Shown: positions 1 to 10,416 of the stretch, piece by piece
Position numbering within the stretch: position 1 is the stretch's first letter
How the letters are laid out: every line of letters starts with the position of its first letter
Position numbers and translations under genes: made by a program
The notes under the pieces: model-generated
The model's input: the letters and a program-made list of their open reading frames with translations, nothing else
What the model was told of the DNA's origin: nothing
The model's database searches: none
Assembly: GCA_036389375.1 (NCBI GenBank)
Contig: DASVQA010000246.1
Span: 1-11,403 of the forward strand
Length of the DNA stretch: 11,403 nt
Direction: 5' to 3'
Source: QHXQ01 sp036389375
GTDB lineage: Bacteria > Acidobacteriota > Blastocatellia > Pyrinomonadales > Pyrinomonadaceae

Positions 1-2436
1 GTCCGGCTCGGTAATAATCACGTCCTGCGCGACGTCCACGAGTCGGCGCGTCAGGTAGCCGGAGTCGGCCGTCTTGAGCGCCGTGTCCGCCAGACCTTTA
101 CGCGCGCCGTGCGTCGAGATGAAGTACTGCAGGACGTTCAAGCCCTCGCGGAAGTTCGAGCGAATCGGCGTCTCGATGATTTCGCCCGAGGGCTTCGCCA
201 TCAGGCCGCGCATGCCCGCGAGCTGTCGAATCTGCTGCGCGGTGCCGCGAGCGCCGGAGTCGGACATGATTAGAATCGGGTTCGACTCCTTGTTCGTCTT
301 CTCGGCAACGTCCATCGCCTTGAACATCTCTTTGGCGACCTTGTCGGTCACCTCAGACCAGATGGCGATGACCTTGTTGTAACGCTCGCCGTTCGTGATG
401 ACGCCGTCGCGGTACTGCTTCTCGACCTCGATCACGTCGCGGTCGGCCTGACCGACGAGTTTCTTCTTCGCTTCGGGCGTGACGAGGTCGTCAATGCCGA
501 TGGAGATGCCCGCCTTCGTCGCATAGAGGAAGCCGAGATTCTTCAGATCGTCGAGCATCTTGACGGTCATCTCGTGCCCCAGCCGCAGGTGGCAATAGTT
601 GACCAGCGACTGCAAGCCCTTCTTCTTGAGCGTGCCGTTGATGAACGGCAAGCCGTCGGGGATCGAATCGTTGAAGATGACGCGCCCGACGGTCGTGTTG
701 ATGACGCGGCGCACGTCCGCCTGCACGGCGGCGCGCAGGATGTCCTGCGTGTCGTGCTCCTGCGTCAGATCAATGAGGTCGCTCTGCACGCGCAGTTTGA
801 TCGGCGTCTGCGTCGTGACCTCGTGCGAATCGAGCGCGAGCAGCACTTCGTCGGTCGAAGCGAAGAGGCGGCCTTCGCCCTTCGAGCCGGCGCGGTCGCG
901 CGTCAGGTAGTAGCAGCCGAGCACGATGTCCTGCGACGGCACGGCGATGGGCTGCCCCGACGCGGGCGAGAGAATGTTGTTCGACGCCAGCATCAGCACG
1001 GCCGCTTCGATCTGCGCTTCGGGCGAGAGCGGAATGTGGACGGCCATCTGGTCGCCGTCGAAGTCCGCGTTGAACGCCGTGCAGACGAGCGGGTGAATCT
1101 TGATCGCCTTGCCTTCGACCAGCACAGGCTCGAACGCCTGTATGCCGAGCCGGTGGAGCGTCGGCGCGCGGTTCAACAGCACAGGATGCTCGCGGATTAC
1201 CTCTTCAAGAATGTCCCAGACGACCGCTTCCTGCCGGTCAACCATCTCGCGCGCCTGCTTGATGGTCGCGGCATAGCCCTGCTTCTCAAGCTGGTTGTAG
1301 ATGAAGGGCTTGAACAGTTCGAGCGCCATCTTCTTCGGCAAACCGCACTGGTGCAGTTTGAGTTCCGGGCCGACGACGATCACGGAGCGCCCCGAATAGT
1401 CAACGCGTTTGCCGAGCAGATTCTGGCGGAAACGCCCCTGCTTACCCTTGAGCGTGTCACTCAGCGATTTGAGCGGTCGGTTGTTCACCCCGCGCAGCAC
1501 GCGCCCACGCCGCCCGTTGTCAAAGAGCGCGTCCACCGCTTCTTGCAGCATGCGCTTCTCGTTGCGCACGATGACTTCGGGCGCGCGCAACTCCATCAGT
1601 TTCTTCAACCGGTTGTTGCGGTTGATCACGCGCCGGTAGAGATCGTTTAAGTCGGACGTGGCAAAGCGGCCGCCATCGAGCGGCACGAGCGGGCGCAACT
1701 CAGGCGGGATGACCGGAATCACGTCCAGAATCATCCAGTTCGGTTGATTGCCCGAACGCATAAACGAGTTGACGACCTTGAGCCGCTTCGAGAACTTCAG
1801 CTTCTTCTGCTGCGAGGTCTCTTCCTTCATGCGCCCGCGCAGTTCGCCCGATAGCTCCTCAACGTTGACCATCGCCAGCAGTTCTTTGATGGCCTCTGCG
1901 CCCATCTTGGCGACGAAGACGCCGGGATAGTCGCGCGCGAGTTCCCGGTAACGCTCGTCGGTCAGGAGTTCCTTCTCCTTGACCGGCGCATCGCCCGGAT
2001 CGATCACGATGTAGGACTCGAAATAGAGCACCTTTTCGAGTTCGCGCAAAGGGATGTCGAGCAGGTGGCCGATGCGCGAGGGCAGCCCCTTGAAGAACCA
2101 GACGTGCGAGCACGGGCTGGCGAGTTCAATATGGCCTAAGCGTTCGCGGCGCACCTTGGCCTGCGTCACTTCGACGCCGCACTTGTCGCAGATAACGCCG
2201 CGATGCTTCATGCGTTTGTACTTGCCGCACAAGCATTCCCAGTCCGTCACAGGCCCGAAGATGCGCGCGCAAAACAGCCCGTCGCGCTCCGGTTTGAAGG
2301 TGCGGTAATTGATCGTCTCCGGCTTCGTCACCTCGCCGTGCGACCAGTGCCTGATCTTTTCGGGCGAGGCGAGGCTGATGCGGATCGCTTCAAAGTTGGG
2401 TGCGAGTTGCGTCTTATCTTGCTGGAATCGAAACAC
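1..2436 (-). CDS. rpoC: RNA polymerase subunit beta' (5' part, gene runs off the window)
   Basis: This is the first 812 codons of the largest RNA polymerase subunit; the family is usually about 1,200-1,400 residues, so the C-terminal part lies beyond base 1. The start is a GTG at 2436, chosen because GGAG lies 9 nt upstream and the protein then begins VFRFQQDK, in line with beta' N-termini. Visible in order: the N-terminal zinc site with cysteines 68, 70, 83 and 86; the rudder/lid region (SDLNDLYRRVINRNNRL) near 255-275; switch region KGKQGRFRQNLLGKRVDYSG near 327; the catalytic loop NADFDGD at 456-462, with D458, D460 and D462 holding the active-site magnesium; and the bridge helix (ARKGLADTALKTADSGYLTR) in the last 40 residues. 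The window ends just before the second zinc cysteine. It lies 114 nt downstream of rpoB and is probably cotranscribed. No frameshift or missing key residue is seen. Identification is certain. Confidence 0.98.
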   Translation of the reverse strand, partial: MFRFQQDKTQLAPNFEAIRISLASPEKIRHWSHGEVTKPETINYRTFKPERDGLFCARIFGPVTDWECLCGKYKRMKHRGVICDKCGVEVTQAKVRRERLGHIELASPCSHVWFFKGLPSRIGHLLDIPLRELEKVLYFESYIVIDPGDAPVKEKELLTDERYRELARDYPGVFVAKMGAEAIKELLAMVNVEELSGELRGRMKEETSQQKKLKFSKRLKVVNSFMRSGNQPNWMILDVIPVIPPELRPLVPLDGGRFATSDLNDLYRRVINRNNRLKKLMELRAPEVIVRNEKRMLQEAVDALFDNGRRGRVLRGVNNRPLKSLSDTLKGKQGRFRQNLLGKRVDYSGRSVIVVGPELKLHQCGLPKKMALELFKPFIYNQLEKQGYAATIKQAREMVDRQEAVVWDILEEVIREHPVLLNRAPTLHRLGIQAFEPVLVEGKAIKIHPLVCTAFNADFDGDQMAVHIPLSPEAQIEAAVLMLASNNILSPASGQPIAVPSQDIVLGCYYLTRDRAGSKGEGRLFASTDEVLLALDSHEVTTQTPIKLRVQSDLIDLTQEHDTQDILRAAVQADVRRVINTTVGRVIFNDSIPDGLPFINGTLKKKGLQSLVNYCHLRLGHEMTVKMLDDLKNLGFLYATKAGISIGIDDLVTPEAKKKLVGQADRDVIEVEKQYRDGVITNGERYNKVIAIWSEVTDKVAKEMFKAMDVAEKTNKESNPILIMSDSGARGTAQQIRQLAGMRGLMAKPSGEIIETPIRSNFREGLNVLQYFISTHGARKGLADTALKTADSGYLTRRLVDVAQDVIITEPD

Positions 2437-2453
2437 GATTTTTATCTCCGATC

Positions 2454-2543
2454 AAAACTGTCCAGAGAGTCCGGCGAGTCTCTAGAGTCCGGCGCGGCCG
2501 GAAAGTTTTTCGACTCTCCGGCTTCGCCGAACTCTTTAGACTC
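2454..2543 (-). repeat. 9-nt periodic repeat array in the rpoB-rpoC gap, switching orientation midway
   Basis: Read on the minus strand, this 90-bp stretch divides into ten 9-nt units. First come GAGTCTAAA, GAGTTCGGC, GAAGCCGGA and GAGTCGAAA, then 18 nt of other sequence, then GACTCTAGA, GACTCGCCG, GACTCTCTG and GACAGTTTT. The first half carries GAGTC, the second half its reverse complement GACTC. Two perfect or near-perfect short hairpins lie inside: TCCGGC-GCG-GCCGGA at 2488-2502 and TCCGGC-TTC-GCCGAA at 2517-2531. A direct repeat of 11 bp (AGAGTCCGGCG) occurs at 2466-2476 and 2484-2494. It fills most of the gap between rpoB and rpoC without touching the rpoC ribosome binding site. It may be a dispersed intergenic repeat or an mRNA processing structure; the function is not known. 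Confidence 0.75.
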
Positions 2544-2550
2544 GCGACTT

Positions 2551-7026
<4,476 letters not shown>

Positions 7027-7132
7027 TTTTAATCCTCTGTCCGTGGTCAAATGGTCGGTGATCCGTCGTTAACTGAATCCCTACTCAGTTGGGCACAACG
7101 GAGAAATATCTATAAAGACGACAAAAGGCAGT

Positions 7133-7151
7133 CAGAGCGCACGACGCTCCG
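7133..7151 (-). terminator. Candidate attenuator hairpin in the rpoB leader
   Basis: On the minus strand a 7-bp stem (CGGAGCG with CGCTCTG, one G-U pair) closes a 5-nt loop and is followed after 5-6 nt by TTTT. The stem is short and the T run is not directly adjacent, so it would be a weak terminator at best. Attenuation just before rpoB is known in E. coli, which makes the position plausible; the call rests on the sequence only. Confidence 0.3.
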
Positions 7152-7227
7152 ACCGCTTTGGTTAGGCATAGCGGTTGCTCTGCTGCAAACAAATTGTGGG
7201 AGTAACGAACGCGCTCAATACTCCCCT

Positions 7228-7256
7228 ACCTTAGCTGCCCCGCAGCTAACTGTCAA
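7228..7256 (-). promoter_or_regulatory. Candidate sigma-70-type promoter for rpoB-rpoC
   Basis: The minus strand reads TTGACA (7256-7251), 17 nt of spacer, then TAAGGT (7233-7228). The -35 hexamer is a perfect match and the -10 keeps the three most conserved positions (TAxxxT) at the ideal spacing. Transcription would begin near 7221 and give a leader of about 195 nt before the rpoB start codon. It allows the polymerase genes to be expressed separately from the ribosomal protein genes upstream. Confidence 0.6.
7231..7249. promoter_or_regulatory. Perfect 8+8 dyad inside the rpoB promoter spacer (operator candidate)
   Basis: TTAGCTGC, a 3-bp centre, then GCAGCTAA form a perfect inverted repeat. 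It begins 1 bp inside the -35 box and ends within the -10 box, the position of a repressor operator. The 17-bp spacer argues against a MerR-type activator, which prefers 19-20 bp. It would not be in the transcript from this promoter, but in read-through RNA from rplL it could fold into a hairpin. Confidence 0.5.
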
Positions 7257-7294
7257 CCGAGCCGAAAGCAAGCAGCGTCGGGTGACGAGAGACG

Positions 7295-7318
7295 GGCGAG
7301 CGTCAATAGGCGCTCGCC
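7295..7318 (-). terminator. GC-rich hairpin after rplL (attenuator or processing site candidate)
   Basis: An 8-bp perfect stem, GGCGAGCG with CGCTCGCC, closes an 8-nt loop and begins 26 nt after the rplL stop codon. No T tract follows, so it is not a canonical intrinsic terminator. It may slow polymerase, protect the upstream mRNA 3' end or mark an RNase site, as the rplL-rpoB gap does in E. coli. Confidence 0.4.
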
Positions 7319-7343
7319 GGCCCCTCGCCACGCGGCGCTGATC

Positions 7344-7727
7344 TTATTTGACTTCGACGGTCGCGCCGGCGTCCGCCAGCTTCTGCCGAATGGTTTCAGC
7401 TTCGTCCTTCGAGACGCCTTCTTTGACGGCCTTCGGCGCGGCCTCGACGAGGTCTTTCGCCTCCTTCAAGCCCAGCGCCGTGATCTCGCGGACGACCTTG
7501 ATGACGTTGATCTTGTTGCCGCCGGCGGCTTGCAGGATCACGTCAAACTCGGTCTTCTCTTCGGCCGCCGGGGCGACTTCACCGCCAGCGCCCGAAGCCG
7601 GAGCCGCTGCCACCGTCGCCGCCGCCGCCGAGACGCCGAACACCTCTTCCAACTCCTTAACGAGTTGCGAGGCTTCCAACAGGGTCATGCCCTTCAGGTA
7701 ATCAATGACTTCTTCTCTTGTTGCCAT
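7344..7727 (-). CDS. rplL: 50S ribosomal protein L7/L12
   Basis: Complete stalk protein of 127 residues, close to the family norm of about 120-128. It forms dimers that bind the C-terminal helix of L10 and recruits translation factors, including EF-Tu and EF-G, to the ribosome. Residues 1-35 form the helical dimerisation domain (IDYLKGMTLLEASQLVKELE), followed by an Ala/Gly/Pro-rich hinge near 33-55 and the C-terminal factor-binding domain starting at EKTEFDVIL, with the conserved KINVIKVVREITALGLKEAK. The ATG at 7727 is the only plausible start, but its strong GAGGAGGT site lies 13 nt away, unusually far. It is separated from rplJ by 223 nt containing inverted repeats, which may allow the higher L7/L12 dose needed relative to L10. 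Identification is certain. Confidence 0.98.
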   Translation of the reverse strand: MATREEVIDYLKGMTLLEASQLVKELEEVFGVSAAAATVAAAPASGAGGEVAPAAEEKTEFDVILQAAGGNKINVIKVVREITALGLKEAKDLVEAAPKAVKEGVSKDEAETIRQKLADAGATVEVK

Positions 7728-7750
7728 GATGAACTAAATAACCTCCTCAG

Positions 7751-7802
7751 GGGTTCTTACTGTTTGTGTCCTTCTTCAGTTGGTGCGCAAAGCCAAGAAC
7801 CC
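7751..7802 (-). promoter_or_regulatory. Inverted repeat just upstream of the rplL ribosome binding site
   Basis: On the minus strand GGGTTCTT (7802-7795) and AAGAACCC (7758-7751) form an exact 8-bp inverted repeat around 36 nt. The second arm ends 2 nt before the GAGGAGGT ribosome binding site of rplL. In mRNA such a stem would present or stack next to the binding site and could tune L7/L12 output. It is an observation without a known match. Confidence 0.4.
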
Positions 7803-7914
7803 ACGGGACGACGGCCGACGAAGAGTTGCATCCACTCCGCCCGCGCGCGTCCGAGCCGAAGAGACGACCTGACAAATCGCCCCGCTCGTTTTAACCGCGT
7901 CCGGCTGACTTAAA

Positions 7915-7944
7915 ATGATCCTGCCTCTCTGCGGCGCGGATCAT
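7915..7944 (-). terminator. Hairpin with short T run directly after rplJ
   Basis: Six nt after the rplJ stop codon, ATGATCC and GGATCAT make a 7-bp stem around 16 nt, with an additional GCC/GGC pairing inside. The minus strand then reads TTTT AA. This looks like a weak intrinsic terminator or attenuator, or an mRNA 3'-end stabiliser, that could partly separate rplJ from rplL. Confidence 0.45.
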
Positions 7945-7950
7945 AAACTG

Positions 7951-8493
7951 TTACGAAGCGGCTTCCTCGCCGCCACCTTTCTGCTCGCCGATCTGCTTGA
8001 CGACGATGGCCAGGTTGCGCGGCACGGCCGACAAGACCGTGACCAGACGCTGCGCCTGACAGTTGATGAGAAACATGATCTTCGAGATCAACTCTTCTTT
8101 CGGCGGCAGCGAGGCGATGGCCTCAACGTCACCGAGTGCCACGACGCGCCCCTCGACGATGCCCGCCTTGAAGGCGAACACGTCCGGGTTGTCCTTGACG
8201 AACTTCGACACGGCCTTCGACAACGTCACGGCGTCGCCCTGACTGGTCGCAATCGCCGTCACGCCCTTGAAGTGCTCGGTCGCCTGCTCGAACGGTGTGC
8301 CGGCGGCAGCCTTGCGCGCCAGCGTGTTCTTGACGAGCGCGTAATCCGCGCCCGCCTCGCGCAGGCGGCGGCGCAACTCTTGATCCTTCGCCACCGTCAG
8401 CTTGTTGAAGCCGATCAGCATGCCGACGGTCGCCGCCTGAAACTGCTCGGTGAGTGCCTGCAAGTCTGCCTGTTTTTGTGCTCTGGTCTTCAT
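7951..8493 (-). CDS. rplJ: 50S ribosomal protein L10
   Basis: Complete protein of 180 residues, normal for L10. It anchors the L7/L12 dimers to 23S rRNA at the base of the ribosomal stalk. The N-terminal rRNA-binding domain is visible, with the typical YALVKNTLARKAA segment near residues 51-63 and FKGVTAIA near 75; the C-terminal part holds the helix expected to bind L7/L12 and ends in a Gly/Glu/Ala-rich tail. The ATG at 8493 has GGAGAG about 4 nt upstream. It lies only 21 nt after the rplA stop, so the translational-control leader that L10-L7/L12 usually binds cannot fit between the genes. Identification is certain. Confidence 0.98.
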   Translation of the reverse strand: MKTRAQKQADLQALTEQFQAATVGMLIGFNKLTVAKDQELRRRLREAGADYALVKNTLARKAAAGTPFEQATEHFKGVTAIATSQGDAVTLSKAVSKFVKDNPDVFAFKAGIVEGRVVALGDVEAIASLPPKEELISKIMFLINCQAQRLVTVLSAVPRNLAIVVKQIGEQKGGGEEAAS

Positions 8494-8514
8494 CTCTCTC
8501 CGGCCCTCACTCTC

Positions 8515-9210
8515 TTACTTCGCGTAGGCGGTCTCGTCCAGCAACACGCCGGGACTCATCGTGGCAGCGAGATTAACTTTCTTGACGTATTTGCCCTTCG
8601 CCGTCGCAGGCTTGGCCTTCACCACGGCGTCGAGCAGCACTTGCGCGTTCTCGCGTAGCTTCTGCGCCTCAAAAGAGACTTTGCCGACACCAACGTGAAT
8701 CACACCCGTCTTATCCACGCGATACTCAACCTTGCCCGCCTTCGTCTCCGACACGGCCGAACGCACGTCGAACGTAACCGTGCCCGTCTTCGGGTTCGGC
8801 ATCAGCCCGCGCGGGCCCAAGACCTTACCCAGGCCGCCGACGAGCCGCATCATGTCGGGCGTGGCGATCACGGCATCGAAATCGAGCCAGCCGCCTTTGA
8901 TGCGGTCAACCATGTCCTCGCCGCCGACGAAGTCCGCGCCCGCCTCTTCCGCCTCGCGCACCTTATCGCCCTGCGCGATGACGAGCACGCGTTTCGACTT
9001 GCCAAGCCCGTGCGGCAGCACGACCGTGCCGCGCACAAGCTGATCCGCTTTACGCGGATCGACGCCGAGCCACATCGTCAGTTCAACCGTCTCGTCAAAC
9101 TTCGCAAACGCGATCTCTTTCAATTTCGCCACGCCCTCGTCGAGCGTGAATTTCCGCCCCGGCTCGATCTTGTCGAGCGCGGCGCGGTATTTTTTGCCAT
9201 GTACTGCCAT
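8515..9210 (-). CDS. rplA: 50S ribosomal protein L1
   Basis: Complete protein of 231 residues, typical for L1, which binds 23S rRNA at the mobile L1 stalk and helps release deacylated tRNA; in many bacteria it also represses its own operon by binding mRNA. The L1 signature GKVLGPRGLMPNPKTGT is present near residues 129-145, and the N-terminus begins with the usual GKKYRAALDK. The ATG at 9210 is chosen because AGAGGA lies 7 nt upstream; a second ATG four codons later is less well spaced. It follows rplK after 136 nt that carry a heptamer-repeat hairpin. Identification is certain. Confidence 0.98.
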   Translation of the reverse strand: MAVHGKKYRAALDKIEPGRKFTLDEGVAKLKEIAFAKFDETVELTMWLGVDPRKADQLVRGTVVLPHGLGKSKRVLVIAQGDKVREAEEAGADFVGGEDMVDRIKGGWLDFDAVIATPDMMRLVGGLGKVLGPRGLMPNPKTGTVTFDVRSAVSETKAGKVEYRVDKTGVIHVGVGKVSFEAQKLRENAQVLLDAVVKAKPATAKGKYVKKVNLAATMSPGVLLDETAYAK

Positions 9211-9281
9211 GAATTAATCCTCTGAGGTGCAAGCGGAGCAGGCGCTTTGCGGGCGCACCGTTAACTCCTCCCTCTCAAAAG

Positions 9282-9353
9282 CAGAGGTCAGAGGCTAGCA
9301 GCCAGTAGTTGTTTTTACTAACCTTCTGACCGCTAATCTCTAATCTCTATTCG
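9282..9353. repeat. Heptamer-periodic inverted repeat between rplK and rplA
   Basis: On the plus strand four 7-nt units, CAGAGGT, CAGAGGC, TAGCAGC and CAGTAGT, run from 9282 to 9309. After a short T-rich loop come CTAACCT, CTGACCG, CTAATCT, CTAATCT and CTATTCG (9318-9353, with one extra base), which are similar to the reverse complement of the first set. The arms at 9283-9298 and 9326-9341 can pair at about 13 of 16 positions if G-U pairs are allowed, so the mRNA may form a long imperfect hairpin right after the rplK stop codon; the last unit overlaps that stop. Its function is unknown: repeat-derived element or mRNA stabiliser are both possible. Confidence 0.6.
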
Positions 9354-9772
9354 ACTGTGAGGCCCATGTTCCGCGCCGTGCCTTCGATGGTCTTGATCGC
9401 GGAGGCCAGATCCGTCGTGTTCAGATCGGGCATCTTCGTCTTGGCGATCTCTTCGATCTTAGCGCGCGAGATCGTGCCGACCTTCTCCTTGTTCGGCTTG
9501 CCCGAACCCTTATCTACGCCGGCCGCTTTCTTCAGCAGGTCGGCGGCGGGTGGCGTCTTTGTCTCGAAGGTGAACGAGCGATCCGCGAAGACCGTGATGA
9601 CGACCGGGATTTTCAAATCCGGATCCATCTGCGCGGTCTTGGCGTTGAACGCCTTGCAGAACTCCATGATGTTGACGCCGTGCTGACCGAGCGCCGGCCC
9701 GATTGGCGGCGCAGGATTGGCCTTGCCCGCCGGCACCTGCAACTTGATGTAACCTGTAACTTTCTTAGCCAT
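9347..9772 (-). CDS. rplK: 50S ribosomal protein L11
   Basis: Complete protein of 141 residues, the normal length. L11 binds the GTPase-associated centre of 23S rRNA, affects EF-G function and is needed by RelA for the stringent response; it is also the thiostrepton site. The N-terminal domain has the proline-rich NPAPPIGPALGQHGVNIMEF near residues 19-40, and the C-terminal rRNA-binding domain contains GSGKPNKEKVGTISRAKIEE. The ATG at 9772 lies 20 nt after the nusG stop. No convincing ribosome binding site precedes it; a 7-nt tandem repeat occupies that spot, so translational coupling to nusG is likely. Identification is certain. Confidence 0.98.
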   Translation of the reverse strand: MAKKVTGYIKLQVPAGKANPAPPIGPALGQHGVNIMEFCKAFNAKTAQMDPDLKIPVVITVFADRSFTFETKTPPAADLLKKAAGVDKGSGKPNKEKVGTISRAKIEEIAKTKMPDLNTTDLASAIKTIEGTARNMGLTVE

Positions 9773-9777
9773 GATGA

Positions 9778-9791
9778 TTAGCTGTTAGCTG
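9778..9791. repeat. Perfect tandem heptamer TTAGCTG x2 in the nusG-rplK gap
   Basis: TTAGCTG is repeated twice with no gap on the plus strand and fills most of the 20-nt space between the genes, exactly where an rplK ribosome binding site would be expected. The same heptamer starts the dyad of the rpoB promoter at 7231. It resembles the heptamer units after rplK. Confidence 0.6.
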
Positions 9792-9792
9792 T

Positions 9793-10353
9793 TTATTCTT
9801 CTTCAGTAAACGTGACCTTCTCTACGTCGAGAAAGTTCAACTCAACGGGCGTCGAGCGCCCGAAAATCGTGACGACCACTTTAAGCGTTGACTTGTCGCT
9901 GTTCACGTCCTCGACCTTGCCAGTGAAACTGGCAAAGGGGCCCGACTTGATCCGCACCGTCTCGCCCTGCGTGTAGGTGAACTTCGGCTTCGGCTTCTCG
10001 GCCGCCTCCGTGACGTTGTGGACGATCTGATCGACTTCCTGCGGCGTCAACGGCGTCGGCTGCTGCCCGCCGACGAAGCCGGTCACCTTCGGCGTCGCTT
10101 TAATTAAATGGAAGACGTTATCGGGGATGTGGCCGCGCTCGTCACACTCGATCTGTACCAGCACGTAGCCCGGATAGAACATGCGCGACGACTCGACGCG
10201 CTTGTTGCCGCGCATCTCGACAACGGTCTCGGTAGGCACGAGCACTTCCGTGATCTCGTTTTGCAGGTCGGTATCGCGGATGCGCGCCTTCAGACTGTCG
10301 CGCACCTTCTTCTCGTGCCCCGAGTAAGTATGTAAGATGAACCACTGCTGCAT
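9793..10353 (-). CDS. nusG: Transcription termination/antitermination factor NusG
   Basis: Complete NusG of 186 residues, near the family norm. It binds the RNA polymerase clamp, suppresses pausing and links polymerase to Rho or the ribosome. The NGN domain spans about 1-115, with the typical start WFILHTYSGHEKKV and the conserved MFYPGYVLVQ at 58-67; the KOW domain follows at about 128-180, with GETVRIKSGPFASFTGKV at 130-147. The start chosen is the ATG at 10353, with AAGGA about 9-10 nt upstream and a start matching the family; an in-frame ATG at 10383 would add ten residues but has poorer spacing. It sits 63 nt after secE, the usual neighbour. Identification is certain. Confidence 0.97.
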   Translation of the reverse strand: MQQWFILHTYSGHEKKVRDSLKARIRDTDLQNEITEVLVPTETVVEMRGNKRVESSRMFYPGYVLVQIECDERGHIPDNVFHLIKATPKVTGFVGGQQPTPLTPQEVDQIVHNVTEAAEKPKPKFTYTQGETVRIKSGPFASFTGKVEDVNSDKSTLKVVVTIFGRSTPVELNFLDVEKVTFTEEE

Positions 10354-10416
10354 CGTAGAACTTCCTTGCGCCTGCTGCTGCATCTCGCGCCGTAGCCTCT
10401 CAACCTCCGCGGTCGG

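Larger units (their letters stand above)
7027..7343 (-). other. Non-coding rplL-rpoB gap (about 317 nt) with promoter and leader
   Basis: No credible gene lies here. On the minus strand it contains, in order after the rplL stop, a GC-rich hairpin, a sigma-70-type promoter with a dyad in its spacer, and a leader of about 195 nt before rpoB. The leader can form several hairpins: GGGAGTA/TACTCCC (7198-7225), ACCGCT/AGCGGT (7152-7175), CGGAGCG/CGCTCTG (7133-7151, one G-U pair) and AACTGA/TCAGTT (7071-7090). The 96-codon plus-strand frame here has no family resemblance and no supporting context. Confidence 0.8.

Noticed and set aside
574..1650. 358-codon plus-strand open frame opposite rpoC
   Set aside because: It is antisense to conserved RpoC including the NADFDGD loop; composition is that of a shadow.
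2454..2543. CRISPR array in the rpoB-rpoC gap
   Set aside because: Units of 9 nt without spacers of 30 nt or more and no cas genes; it is a short periodic repeat.
7027..7050. rpoB beginning at the TTG at 7050
   Set aside because: No binding site precedes it, while the ATG at 7026 has AGAGGA 6 nt upstream.
7051..7341. 96-codon plus-strand frame in the rplL-rpoB gap
   Set aside because: It opposes the promoter and leader of rpoB, has no family resemblance and no clear binding site.
10354..10383. nusG beginning at the ATG at 10383
   Set aside because: Adds ten Gln-rich residues absent from the family and is less well spaced from a binding site than the ATG at 10353.
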